DNA of 8,610 nt from Fimbriimonadaceae bacterium. GTDB lineage: Bacteria > Armatimonadota > Fimbriimonadia > Fimbriimonadales > Fimbriimonadaceae. Location of the stretch: positions 1 to 8,610 of the forward strand of contig JAKRSE010000315.1 in the NCBI GenBank assembly GCA_022402505.1, in the 5' to 3' direction. The number at the start of each line of letters is the position of its first letter. Within the stretch, counting starts at the first letter, position 1. This document shows positions 1 to 6,180 of this stretch, in pieces. The notes below the pieces were generated by a model that did no database searches, was not told the DNA's origin, and was given only the letters and a program-made list of their open reading frames with translations. Both the position numbers and the translations under genes were made by a program.

Positions 1-11
1 GTTCTGGGCCT

Positions 12-776
12 TCAGCCCTTGAAGTCGGCGATCAGAGACCGGATGATCGACCGGACCTGATCGGCCGCGCCCATCATCGGCGGTCGCGGCGGGCCGAGAT
101 CGAGGCCGATCTCCTGCATCGCCGCCTTGGCCAGCCGCGCCCCCCGGGCGATCCGGTGAATGGCGTGAAGCCGGGTCCGGGCTCGGGTCCAGTCTTCGGT
201 CATCCGCCGGAACCGATCCGCGCCCATCACGGCCGCCCAATGACAGACCCGCCCTCCCCAGACGCACTCCTCCAACTGGGTGGAGCGAGAGAATCCGAGG
301 GAATCCAGCTTAAGGGTGGAGAGGGGCTCGACGAAAGAGCCTTGACCCTCCAAAATCAGGGTTCCGGTCGGGTCCAGTGCCGCAAAGGGGACGCGGCCGT
401 GCCGCCGCATAGCCAGGCAGAGGCCCTGGAGTTCCGATTCGGTGAGGCTCACTCCCGGCGGCGGGGTGAGGATCGCGATCGCCCCCTCGTCGCCGACAAA
501 CTGGGCCAGGTCCAGAACGGCTCCGGTGAGAAAGTGCCCCACGTGAACCAGCAGGGGGACGCCGGGAGCCTCGCGCAGAAGCCAGGTCACCAGGGTCTTC
601 CGCTCGGAAAGGCTGAGCGCCCACCACTCGCCGGTCTCGCCTCCCAGAAGGAAGCCGGCCGCCCCATGCTCCAGATGGTGCCGGACCTGGCGAGCCATCC
701 TCACCTCCGAAATCTGCATGGAATCGTCGGTGAAGGGGGTCGCCAGGGGGACCATCAAGGGTGCGCCGTTCAGCAT
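12..776 (-). CDS. Dihydrodipicolinate synthase-family protein, shortened, probable pseudoenzyme
   Basis: A 254-residue protein with the DHDPS/N-acetylneuraminate lyase (class I aldolase TIM barrel) pattern. It has an N-terminal PLATPF (residues 10-15), GGETGEWW (45-52) where the family has GTTGE, and a C-terminal KAAMQEIGLDLG..RPPM stretch (about 217-234) matching the family end. Active family members use a tyrosine in a YNxPxRTG segment and a lysine in an xxGxKE segment. Here the corresponding stretches read FAALDPTG (131-138) and SLGFSRS (159-165), so both residues appear to be missing. About 25 residues usually found before the late GG motif are also absent, which fits the short length (the family is usually near 290-300). 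It probably binds a ligand or lost aldolase chemistry; no substrate can be named. The ATG at 776 is the only in-frame option after an upstream stop. It follows the isomerase-like gene by 46 bp and has neither a clear Shine-Dalgarno nor a promoter-like motif. Confidence 0.8.
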   Translation of the reverse strand: MLNGAPLMVPLATPFTDDSMQISEVRMARQVRHHLEHGAAGFLLGGETGEWWALSLSERKTLVTWLLREAPGVPLLVHVGHFLTGAVLDLAQFVGDEGAIAILTPPPGVSLTESELQGLCLAMRRHGRVPFAALDPTGTLILEGQGSFVEPLSTLKLDSLGFSRSTQLEECVWGGRVCHWAAVMGADRFRRMTEDWTRARTRLHAIHRIARGARLAKAAMQEIGLDLGPPRPPMMGAADQVRSIIRSLIADFKG

Positions 777-822
777 GGTTCAAGACTCATGGACGGGCCC
801 GGCCCGCCGTTTCGATTCGGGT

Positions 823-1590
823 TCAAGCCTCCAGCATGCGGCGGACGTTGTGGAAGCTGATCGAAGCCGCCTCCAGACTGGGCCGCTCGAACATCTCCTG
901 CTCGACGATCCCCCATTCGCAGCCGAACCCGACGCTCATCTTGACGATCTCCTCGACCGGAACGATGCCGTCGCCGACCTCCACGTCGCGGGGATCGGGG
1001 TCCTTCACCATGTCCTTCAAGTGGAGGTAGGGCGTCCGCTCCTGCATTTTCTCGTACAGCCCGACCGGATCGACTCCGGCATGGAAGGCCCAGTAGATGT
1101 CCAGCTCGAAGCCGACCGAAGCCGGATCGGTCTCGTCCATCAGGATGTCGAAGCCCGTGGTTCCGCCTCCCAAATCCTCGAATTCATAGCCGTGGATGTG
1201 ATAGAGATAGCGGAATCCCGCCTTGCCGCACTCCTCGCCGATCTTCTGCTTGCGGGCGGCGACCTGCTTCCAGCCCGCCAGGTCGGCCCGATCCTCGGCC
1301 AGGATCCAGGGGCAGATGACGGTGCGGCAGTCCAGCGCCTCGGTGTTCGCCAGGATCTCGTCAAGCCGGGTTTCGAAGTCGGCCATCATCGTCATCCCGG
1401 CGGCGTACTTGACCCCGGTGCGGGCGAGGTACTCCTTGACGACCTCCAGCTGGTCGCCCGAATAGACGCCGCCTTCGATTCCCTCGTAGCCGATCTCGGC
1501 GAGCGCGTTCAGCGTTCCTTCAAAGTCAGTGCCCAGGACGTCCCGGACCGTGTAGAGCTGGATTCCAAGCAGAGGCCGACTGAGGCTCAT
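823..1590 (-). CDS. Sugar phosphate isomerase/epimerase family protein (xylose isomerase-like TIM barrel)
   Basis: A 255-residue protein of the AP endonuclease 2/xylose isomerase-like TIM-barrel superfamily, which includes IolE-type dehydratases and sugar epimerases. Visible family motifs, in order, are GIQLYTVRD (9-17), GYEGIE (34-39), YHIHGYEF (130-137), FELDIYW (161-167), YLHLKDM (188-194), VGDGIVP (205-211) and WGIVEQE (226-232). The acidic and histidine residues (H131/H133, E162/D164, H190, E230) are the probable divalent-metal and substrate ligands. The barrel is complete, so it should be active, probably in the cytoplasm on a sugar, inositol or similar polyol; the exact substrate cannot be read from sequence. 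No signal peptide is seen. The start is ATG at 1590; an in-frame stop lies four codons upstream. It opens a unit with the DHDPS-like gene 46 bp downstream, a pairing typical of carbohydrate catabolism. A GGTAAGAT motif ends 6 nt before the ATG, suggesting a leaderless mRNA. Confidence 0.88.
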   Translation of the reverse strand: MSLSRPLLGIQLYTVRDVLGTDFEGTLNALAEIGYEGIEGGVYSGDQLEVVKEYLARTGVKYAAGMTMMADFETRLDEILANTEALDCRTVICPWILAEDRADLAGWKQVAARKQKIGEECGKAGFRYLYHIHGYEFEDLGGGTTGFDILMDETDPASVGFELDIYWAFHAGVDPVGLYEKMQERTPYLHLKDMVKDPDPRDVEVGDGIVPVEEIVKMSVGFGCEWGIVEQEMFERPSLEAASISFHNVRRMLEA

Positions 1591-1596
1591 GCCGTC

Positions 1597-1604
1597 ATCT
1601 TACC
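1597..1604 (-). promoter_or_regulatory. Putative -10 promoter element (GGTAAGAT) for the isomerase/epimerase gene
   Basis: On the minus strand GGTAAGAT ends 6 nt before the ATG at 1590. It matches the TANNNT -10 form, and the spacing would place transcription start at or next to the start codon. No TTGACA-like -35 is apparent 16-18 nt upstream, and there is no Shine-Dalgarno. The same motif sits before the other unit-opening genes here. Confidence 0.55.
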
Positions 1605-1654
1605 GATATTCCGGGAGATTTCCTGCAGGCGAATCTGGAGTCGGGAAGGGGCTT

Positions 1655-2770
1655 TCAGCGCGGCAGGCCGCAACGTCCGTGCCGATGGGGGCCGGGCTCA
1701 TGGCAGACCGCCTGCACGCCCGCGTCCATCAGCCGTGCCGCCAGGTGGCGCATCCCCGGCTGCTCCGTCGCTTCGTGGCCCAGGGCGACGACCGCGAACC
1801 CGGCTTCGACGGCGGCCACGCCTTCATCATGCTTCACTTCGCCCGTCAGGAGGACGTCTGCTCCGGCCGCCTGGGCCGCCCACCATTCGCCTCCCCCCGC
1901 CCCTCCGATGACCGCAATCAGACCGACCGGCTTTTCGGCGCCCCAGATCTGCTCGCGAGTCTCCAGGGCGTCGGCGGCGTTCGCAGCGAAGAGGCCGAGC
2001 GGAATCGGCTCGGTCCGCCCCAGGCGACCGATGGGATGCCCGCCGCTTCCGGCCCGCTGCAGGAACTGGATGGAAGGCTCCTCGTAGGGATGGGCGGCGC
2101 GGACGGCTGCCTCGACCCGGCTCCGGATCGCGGCCGGCAGGACCATCTCGATCCGGACCTCCGGCACCCGCTCCACCCGACCGGCCTGACCGACGACCGG
2201 GCTGGTCTCGGCTCCGCCCAAGAAGGTGCCTTCACCCGGCGACTGGAAGGCGCATCTCTCGTAGCCTCCGATCCGCCCCGCCCCCGCCTGCGAGGCCGCA
2301 TCCACCACCGCATCGGCCGATTCCGCCGAGGTGTGAACCACCATCGTCAGAGCTGCCGCCCCGGAATCCGACCCGAAGGCTCCGGCGGGACAGAGGTGGA
2401 GGGCCTGCAGCAGGGAGTCGTTCAGCCCGTTCGGGGCGCAGTCCCAGGCGGTGTGAGTGCCGTAGACGGCAAGACCCGCCCGGGCCGCCGCGAGAATCGT
2501 CCTGGACCTCGGCGCATCTTCGGTCAGGGTCTTCAGCGGCTCCCAGATGAGGGGGTGATGGACCACCAGCATCCCGCAGCCGGACTGGATCGTTGCCTCG
2601 ATCGCCGTCAGGTCGGAATCGAGGCTGACCATGACGCGCCCGGCCGGGGCAGACGGATCGCCCAGCTGCAGGCCGTGACGATCCCACGGGTAGGCGAGGT
2701 GCGGGGGAGCCCACGAGTCGATCAGGCGACAGACGTCGCCGACGGTGGGGAATTCCGGAAGCGAAAGCAT
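1655..2770 (-). CDS. NIF3/YbgI-type dinuclear metal center protein (long form with inserted domain)
   Basis: A 371-residue member of the NIF3 (YbgI/YqfO) family, cytoplasmic dinuclear metal proteins whose cellular role is still poorly defined; several are annotated, without firm proof, as GTP cyclohydrolase I type 2. The N-terminal half has WDRHGLQLGD (29-38), HHPLIW (71-76) and THTAWD (105-110). The C-terminal half has LLTGEVKHD (307-315) and GHEATE (331-336). By alignment with E. coli YbgI the metal ligands are H71, H72, D110, H332 and E336, all present. Between the halves lies the PII/CutA-like insertion of the long form, shown by RIGGYERCAF (166-175), GTFLGG (181-186) and the hallmark HPYEEP (227-232). 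The length matches the roughly 370-residue long form. The ATG at 2770 begins 17 bp after the small upstream gene ends, so they are probably co-transcribed. No Shine-Dalgarno is seen at proper spacing. Confidence 0.93.
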   Translation of the reverse strand: MLSLPEFPTVGDVCRLIDSWAPPHLAYPWDRHGLQLGDPSAPAGRVMVSLDSDLTAIEATIQSGCGMLVVHHPLIWEPLKTLTEDAPRSRTILAAARAGLAVYGTHTAWDCAPNGLNDSLLQALHLCPAGAFGSDSGAAALTMVVHTSAESADAVVDAASQAGAGRIGGYERCAFQSPGEGTFLGGAETSPVVGQAGRVERVPEVRIEMVLPAAIRSRVEAAVRAAHPYEEPSIQFLQRAGSGGHPIGRLGRTEPIPLGLFAANAADALETREQIWGAEKPVGLIAVIGGAGGGEWWAAQAAGADVLLTGEVKHDEGVAAVEAGFAVVALGHEATEQPGMRHLAARLMDAGVQAVCHEPGPHRHGRCGLPR

Positions 2771-2779
2771 GGGGACCGG

Positions 2780-2797
2780 GGCGGGTTTTACCCCGCC
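2780..2797 (-). repeat. Small GC-rich inverted repeat between the small ORF and nif3-like gene
   Basis: GGCGGG (2780-2785) and CCCGCC (2792-2797) form a perfect 6-bp stem around a 6-nt loop. The repeat contains the stop codon of the upstream small ORF and ends about 10 bp before the NIF3 start. No T-tract follows, so it is not a convincing terminator; it could affect translation of the NIF3 gene. It may be chance in GC-rich DNA. Confidence 0.3.
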
Positions 2798-2997
2798 TCC
2801 GGCATGGAGCCCCTGCTCGACGTGGCGGCCAGAACGGGACGATCCCGATCAGGGCGATCAATGGCAATGAAAGCCGCCAGTTTCCGCATGGCCGTCTCCG
2901 CGGTTCGATCCAGCTTGCCCGGGCTGCAGAGGCAGAGGGTCAAGAGGCGTTCCGCTTCTTCGACCGAGAGCTCCACCCTGGCGATGTTCGCGTTCAT
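2788..2997 (-). CDS. Small hypothetical protein (69 aa)
   Basis: I do not recognise a named family. The 69-residue product starts with a predicted amphipathic helix region, VELSVEEAERLLTLCLCSP (8-26), then KLDRTAETAMRKLAAFIAI (28-46), and ends in a charged, probably disordered tail rich in D, R, P and S. Two cysteines sit as CLC (22-24). There is no signal peptide or membrane segment. The reading frame looks real: it lies 17 bp upstream of the NIF3 gene on the same strand, fills an otherwise empty gap, and has a helix-like pattern of hydrophobic and charged residues. Upstream of the ATG at 2997 there is only a weak purine stretch (AAGAAGAG, about 9 nt away) and no GGTANNNT motif, unlike other unit-opening genes here. 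It may be a small regulatory or adaptor protein, but that is a guess. Confidence 0.6.
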   Translation of the reverse strand: MNANIARVELSVEEAERLLTLCLCSPGKLDRTAETAMRKLAAFIAIDRPDRDRPVLAATSSRGSMPEAG

Positions 2998-3090
2998 GGG
3001 TTTTGTCTCTTCTTGGGAGAGGTCCTCCGCTCTCTGTGACGATGGGCCACCCCGGAAGGTTTAGGGGAATGGGCCGAAAATGCGGTTTTC
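2998..3090. promoter_or_regulatory. Divergent intergenic region between small-ORF/NIF3 unit and DUF1385 unit
   Basis: This gap holds the start regions of two divergent units. The plus-strand promoter element lies at its right edge. For the minus-strand unit I see no clear -10 close to the ATG; the nearest candidate is CCTAAACC on the minus strand around 3059-3066, which would give a leader of roughly 50-60 nt. An ATG at 3080 is in frame with the DUF1385 gene, but using it would bury that promoter element inside the gene. Confidence 0.35.
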
Positions 3091-3098
3091 GGTAGACT
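3091..3098 (+). promoter_or_regulatory. Putative -10 promoter element (GGTAGACT) for the DUF1385 gene
   Basis: GGTAGACT ends 11 nt before the ATG at 3110. The spacing implies a leader of only about 4-5 nt and favours 3110 over the ATG at 3080 as the start. No recognisable -35 hexamer is seen 16-18 nt upstream (the 17-nt position reads TGGGCC). Confidence 0.55.
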
Positions 3099-3109
3099 CT
3101 GCTTCACCG

Positions 3110-4153
3110 ATGGCGGAAAAGCCCGAGTCGTTCCAGTTTGGCGGCATGGCCGTGCTGGAAGGCGTCATGATGCGCTCGCCCAACTTCTGGGCCGTCAGCG
3201 TGCGGGCCCCTTCCGGCGACATCCTCACCAAGACGGAGCATGTCGAGAAGATGTGGCTCTTCCGCCAGAAGTGGCTCCAGCTCCCGTTTCTCCGAGGTTC
3301 GCTCGCCCTGCTGGACACCATGTTCCTCGGCGCCCGGGCCATGCGCTTCGCCGGCGAGGTCGCGGCCGACGAGCGGTTCCTCCCCGAATCCGAGAAGAAG
3401 CTGACCGAGGAGGAGCGGAAGAAGCAGAAGGCCAAGGAGCAGGGGCTGATCGGGGTGACGGTGCTCGTCTCCCTGGCCCTGGGCGTCCTCATCTTCGACT
3501 TCGCGCCGGAAGTGGTCGGCACCCTCACCCAGACCCTCTTCTCCTTCACCGGAACTCAGGCGAATGCGGTCGTCGAGGTCTTCAAGCTCGCCTTGTTCCT
3601 CGGCTACCTGCTGCTCATCCGCCGCATCCCCTCCATTCTGGAAGTCTTCAAGTATCACGGAGCCGAGCACGCCGCCATCAACGCGATGGAGGCTGGCAGG
3701 CCGCTGGAGAGGGAAGAGGTGACCGGCTGCAGCCGCTTCCACCTGCGTTGCGGAACCAACTTTGCGATCATGGTCATCCTGGTCGGATTCCTGGTCTTCA
3801 TCCCGCTGCCCCGCGACCTCTTTGTGCCGGAAGGCGCTCCTACGGTGGCGGCTCTCGGCATTCGGATGCTGGTCCGCCTGGCCGTGCTGCCGATCATCGC
3901 CGGCATCAGCTACGAGATCATCCGCGCGGCGGGCCGGGCCAAGGACAAGCGGCTCCTGACCTGGGTGCTGACTCCCGGAATCTGGACCCAGTGGATCACC
4001 ACCGAAACCCACGAGGGGAAGCATGCCGAAGTCGCCATCGAATCGCTCAAGGCGGTCGAGCAGGCGGAGGCGGGTGGCGAGCTGATCAACAGCGACGTGG
4101 ACGAGGTGGCTCGGCGGGTGCAGGCCCGGCTGGCCCTGGAGGCGGGCTCGTGA
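3110..4153 (+). CDS. DUF1385 family (YqhQ-like) membrane protein
   Basis: A 347-residue integral membrane protein of the DUF1385/YqhQ family, whose biochemical function is unknown. Family signatures are GGMAVLEGVMMRSP (11-24), LRGSLALLD (61-69), YHGAEHAAINAMEAG (182-196), HLRCGTNF (211-218), PIIAGISYE (261-269) and a C-terminal TPGIWTQWITT (288-298). Probable membrane segments lie near residues 113-131, 155-171, 218-236 and 251-271, with a highly charged loop (EKKLTEEERKKQKAKE) just before the first. The conserved histidines, E186 and C214 could form a metal or catalytic site, but this is inference. I choose the ATG at 3110 because homologs begin close to the GGMAVLEG motif and a promoter-like GGTAGACT lies just upstream; an in-frame ATG at 3080 would add ten residues. 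Its stop overlaps the start of the redoxin gene (GTGA), so the two are co-expressed and may work together at the membrane. Confidence 0.92.
   Translation: MAEKPESFQFGGMAVLEGVMMRSPNFWAVSVRAPSGDILTKTEHVEKMWLFRQKWLQLPFLRGSLALLDTMFLGARAMRFAGEVAADERFLPESEKKLTEEERKKQKAKEQGLIGVTVLVSLALGVLIFDFAPEVVGTLTQTLFSFTGTQANAVVEVFKLALFLGYLLLIRRIPSILEVFKYHGAEHAAINAMEAGRPLEREEVTGCSRFHLRCGTNFAIMVILVGFLVFIPLPRDLFVPEGAPTVAALGIRMLVRLAVLPIIAGISYEIIRAAGRAKDKRLLTWVLTPGIWTQWITTETHEGKHAEVAIESLKAVEQAEAGGELINSDVDEVARRVQARLALEAGS
4138..4142 (+). promoter_or_regulatory. Ribosome binding site GGAGG for the redoxin gene
   Basis: A perfect GGAGG core lies inside the end of the DUF1385 gene, 7 nt before the GTG at 4150. It decides the GTG start and supports translational coupling through the GTGA overlap. 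Confidence 0.75.
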
Positions 4154-4836
4154 GTCTGCGTCCCCTCTCCATCGCCATGCTCTCCGTGTCCGCCGTGCTG
4201 GTGCTGGGCGCCTCCGCCCTCATCGCTTTCCGACCGGCGGGGACGCTCCAGAGCGAAGGGACGGCCGATGTGCGGCATCCGGTGACGGCGGAGATGAAGC
4301 TGGACGCGGAGTCGCGCCGCGGCGAAAAGGCCCCCGACTTCACCCTTCCCGACCAGGACGGACGCAAGGTCTCGCTCGCGGGCCTTCTGAAGGAAGGTCC
4401 CCAGGTGCTGGTGATGACCAAGGACGGCTGTCCCTGCAGCCTGGAATCGCAGCCCTACTTCAACGCTCTGGCCACCGCCTATGCGGGGCGGGCCGGATTC
4501 ATCGGCCTGATCGACGCCGACCTCCCGATCGCCCAGCTCTACCGACAGGCCAACCTCGTCCCCTATCCGCTGCTCAGCGAGACCAAGGAGACCGCCTTCC
4601 GCGCCTATCGGGCCGAGCAGTCGGTCTACGTCTTCCTGATCGGCAGGGACGGCCGCATCCGGCACGTCTGGCCCGGCTACTCGCGGGCGATGCTCCAGGA
4701 GCTGGACCAGGCGATCGCCGAAGAGGCAGGCGGAGCCCCGCTGGGCGAATCCTTCGAGGGCGCGACCGAGAAGATGACCTCCGGCTGCTACTTCTTTGAA
4801 GAAGACCCGGCGATGACTCCGAGCCAGGCCGGCTGA
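4150..4836 (+). CDS. Membrane-anchored redoxin (AhpC/TSA-like) with CPC motif
   Basis: A 228-residue thioredoxin-fold protein. An N-terminal hydrophobic segment (residues 6-27) is a signal anchor or signal peptide, so the domain should face outside the cytoplasmic membrane. The redoxin domain starts at EKAPDFTLPDQDG (59-71). The active-site region is KDGCPCSLESQPYF (91-104) with C94 and C96 as CPC rather than the usual CxxC; P138 in LVPYP is roughly where the thioredoxin cis-proline lies. SVYVFLIGRDGRIRHVWPGYS (158-178) forms the late beta strands. A third cysteine, C213, sits in a C-terminal TSGCYF segment and may be a resolving cysteine or metal ligand. The likely role is thiol-disulfide exchange or peroxide reduction outside the cytoplasm; the substrate is unknown. 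The GTG at 4150 overlaps the DUF1385 stop and has a GGAGG at ideal distance. Longer reading in this frame upstream lies inside the DUF1385 gene and is rejected. Confidence 0.88.
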   Translation: MSLRPLSIAMLSVSAVLVLGASALIAFRPAGTLQSEGTADVRHPVTAEMKLDAESRRGEKAPDFTLPDQDGRKVSLAGLLKEGPQVLVMTKDGCPCSLESQPYFNALATAYAGRAGFIGLIDADLPIAQLYRQANLVPYPLLSETKETAFRAYRAEQSVYVFLIGRDGRIRHVWPGYSRAMLQELDQAIAEEAGGAPLGESFEGATEKMTSGCYFFEEDPAMTPSQAG

Positions 4837-4856
4837 CTCAGTGGCCCCGGTGGCTC
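4821..4856. terminator. Candidate bidirectional hairpin spanning both convergent stop codons
   Basis: GAGCCA plus CCGG (4821-4832, with a two-base GG bulge) pairs with CCGG plus TGGCTC (4847-4856). The loop contains the stop codons of the redoxin gene (4834-4836) and the HIT gene (4838-4840). The near-symmetric stem could form in either transcript. No T-tract follows on either strand, so it would be an atypical terminator or an end-stabilising structure. Confidence 0.4.
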
Positions 4857-5308
4857 TGCCGATCTTCCTCTTCGACGATCTTCTTCAGCGCCGCCCGAAT
4901 CTGATCGGCCAGGCCCCCATGCTCGTCAAGATCGAATCCGGGAGCCGCCTCCCAGTCGTGCAGCCAGACGGGCTGCGGCCGGAGAATCTCGTCCTCGTCG
5001 CTGTAGCGCGGGATGATGTGGGCGTGGAGCACCGGCTCCACGTTGCCCAGGATCTCGTAGTTGATCCGCTCGGCGTCGGCGGTGGCCAGCAGGGCGTCCC
5101 CCACCCGGGCCATGTCTCTCAGGAAGTAGGCCCGGGCTTCGGCGCCCATCTCGTTCAGGCTGGAGACCACCGGGTCCGGGAGGAGCAGGCAGTAGCCCGT
5201 GGTGATCTGGGTTTCGCCCAGAACGACCCATCCCGATCGCACCTTCGTCACGGCCGGCACATGAAGCCCTTGCCGGTAGGCCTCAACGATTTCATGGATG
5301 GTCGCCAT
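4838..5308 (-). CDS. HIT family protein (histidine triad nucleotide hydrolase/transferase)
   Basis: A 156-residue cytoplasmic HIT-superfamily protein; members hydrolyse or transfer nucleotides from dinucleoside polyphosphates or AMP conjugates. The C-terminal half has INYEILGNVEP (82-92) followed by VLHAHIIPRY (93-102), equivalent to the usual PHLHxHxxPRY. The middle histidine (H95, the nucleophile position) and the last (H97) are kept, while the first of the triad is valine (V93). GYCLLLPDPVVSSLNEM (38-54) matches the substrate-binding sheet of the family. An acidic C-terminal tail (EEEDRQSHRGH) follows. I choose the ATG at 5308. A TTG at 5329 would add seven residues, but GGTAGCCT, the promoter-like motif, overlaps that extension and ends 10 nt before 5308. 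The gene converges on the redoxin gene with a single base between stops and lies 51 bp after the H-X9-DG gene on the same strand. Substrate is not predictable. Confidence 0.88.
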   Translation of the reverse strand: MATIHEIVEAYRQGLHVPAVTKVRSGWVVLGETQITTGYCLLLPDPVVSSLNEMGAEARAYFLRDMARVGDALLATADAERINYEILGNVEPVLHAHIIPRYSDEDEILRPQPVWLHDWEAAPGFDLDEHGGLADQIRAALKKIVEEEDRQSHRGH

Positions 5309-5318
5309 GGCATCTTCA

Positions 5319-5326
5319 AGGCTACC
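5319..5326 (-). promoter_or_regulatory. Putative -10 promoter element (GGTAGCCT) for the HIT gene
   Basis: On the minus strand GGTAGCCT ends 10 nt before the ATG at 5308. It suggests that the HIT gene has its own promoter although it follows the H-X9-DG gene on the same strand, and that the mRNA leader is only a few bases. No clear -35 is seen. Confidence 0.5.
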
Positions 5327-5338
5327 CAAATCGGAGGC

Positions 5339-5355
5339 GAAAACCGACGGTTTTT
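5339..5355 (-). terminator. Weak terminator-like hairpin after the H-X9-DG gene
   Basis: Read on the minus strand, AAAACC and GGTTTT pair around a 3-nt loop (GTC), and the descending arm ends in TTTT. It begins a few bases after the stop codon at 5360 and precedes the HIT promoter motif. The stem is short and partly A-T, so it is a weak candidate. Confidence 0.3.
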
Positions 5356-5359
5356 CCGA

Positions 5360-6172
5360 TCAGCGAACGCGCCAGCGGGGGAGAAGTGATCCGGCGGAGG
5401 TCGCCCGAGCTTCGGCCGAAGTCATCGCCCCGCCCGAACCGTCCGCATAGACGACGTGGTTGCCGACCGAGTGGCGCCCTTCGATCCCTCGCCGCACGTA
5501 CCCGCCGGCCGAATTCCGAAAGGCGAGGCGGGTGACGAACTGAGTCGTGTCGTCCGCCTCGAAGTTCCCGTCCGGGTTGTCGAAGCCGATCATGAAGCCG
5601 TCCTTCCCGACGGGACGGTCTTCGCCGTCAAGAATCTGCCGCGGATTGTAGGTCTCCTGTGCGCCGTTGTTCGCCGTCTCGGTCACCAGGATCAGCGATT
5701 TGGGATCGCGGAGCTGGTAGGTCGCCATGCCTTCGGTGGGGAAGAAGAGCCCGTAGCTCGCCTCCCGGGGGCCTCCGGCAATGGAGGAATAGAACAGGGA
5801 GTTCTCCTCCCGGGCCGCCGAGGGGCAGAAGGTCTTGGCCCGGGCGGTCATCCCCGGCTCGATGAGGGTCAGCCAGTTGACGGCCGCGCCCGCCTGCAGG
5901 AGCGGCCCTCCCTCCGGGCTCTCGGCATAGACCGGAGGAAACCGGTCGTCGTTGTCGAAGGTGTAGCTCTGGATCGCCTTGCCGATCGCCTGGATGTTCA
6001 CGCCGCAGATCTTCTTGTCGCTGTCCCGCTTCAGGTTCAGGTAGACGGGATAGAGGGCGATCAGGACGATGGGGAAGATGAGGATGACCATTCGGAAATC
6101 CTTCTTGGTGACATATCCCCCTCCGCCCTGGGGTTTGGAGCCTTCCGGCGCATCAGGATCGTAGCGGTCCAA
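5360..6172 (-). CDS. Membrane-anchored DUF1559-like protein with H-X9-DG motif, no pilin cleavage site
   Basis: A 270-residue protein related to the pilin-like DUF1559/H-X9-DG family of Armatimonadota and Planctomycetes. A hydrophilic N-terminus rich in P and G (1-27) leads into one hydrophobic helix (about 28-47). Then comes the family-like C56 and NIQAIGKAIQSYTFDNDDRFPP (59-80), FCPSA (115-119, with C116 the likely disulfide partner of C56), and RHSVGNHVVYADG (233-245), where H234 and D244-G245 fit H-X9-DG exactly. It lacks the GFTLIE prepilin peptidase site, so it is probably a permanent single-pass membrane protein with its domain outside the cell. The start is uncertain: TTG at 6172 follows the LCP stop by 8 bp, with only a weak AAAGAGA upstream. 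The tight spacing indicates an operon with the LCP gene and a role at the cell surface; the exact function is unknown. Confidence 0.8.
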   Translation of the reverse strand: MDRYDPDAPEGSKPQGGGGYVTKKDFRMVILIFPIVLIALYPVYLNLKRDSDKKICGVNIQAIGKAIQSYTFDNDDRFPPVYAESPEGGPLLQAGAAVNWLTLIEPGMTARAKTFCPSAAREENSLFYSSIAGGPREASYGLFFPTEGMATYQLRDPKSLILVTETANNGAQETYNPRQILDGEDRPVGKDGFMIGFDNPDGNFEADDTTQFVTRLAFRNSAGGYVRRGIEGRHSVGNHVVYADGSGGAMTSAEARATSAGSLLPRWRVR

Positions 6173-6180
6173 CGGTCTCT

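Noticed and set aside
12..776. Frameshift in the DHDPS-like gene explaining the missing catalytic segment
   Set aside because: The frame stays open with family-like sequence on both sides of the gap, and the neighbouring frames at that point show no DapA-like residues, so an internal deletion or divergence is more likely.
156..860. Plus-strand open frame antisense to the DHDPS-like gene
   Set aside because: Low-complexity G/R/P-rich translation, no domain, and the opposite strand encodes a recognisable family protein.
2771..2792. GGTAAAAC upstream of the NIF3 start as another promoter motif
   Set aside because: The last base is C rather than T, the spacing to ATG is 14 nt, outside the 6-11 nt range of the others, and it overlaps the stop codon and a hairpin of the upstream gene.
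718..3064. Long plus-strand open frames (718-1911 and 1589-3064) opposite the minus-strand genes
   Set aside because: They are antisense to genes with clear family motifs, have Arg/Pro/Gly-rich compositions with no recognisable domain, and are typical mirror frames in GC-rich DNA.
3253..4149. Upstream extension of the redoxin frame into the DUF1385 gene
   Set aside because: The translation is H/R/P-rich shadow sequence of the DUF1385 gene; GTG at 4150 has a GGAGG and fits the redoxin N-terminus.
3104..4665. Minus-strand open frames (3104-4024 and 3910-4665) opposite DUF1385 and the redoxin
   Set aside because: E/D/G/L-rich antisense shadows with no family signature.
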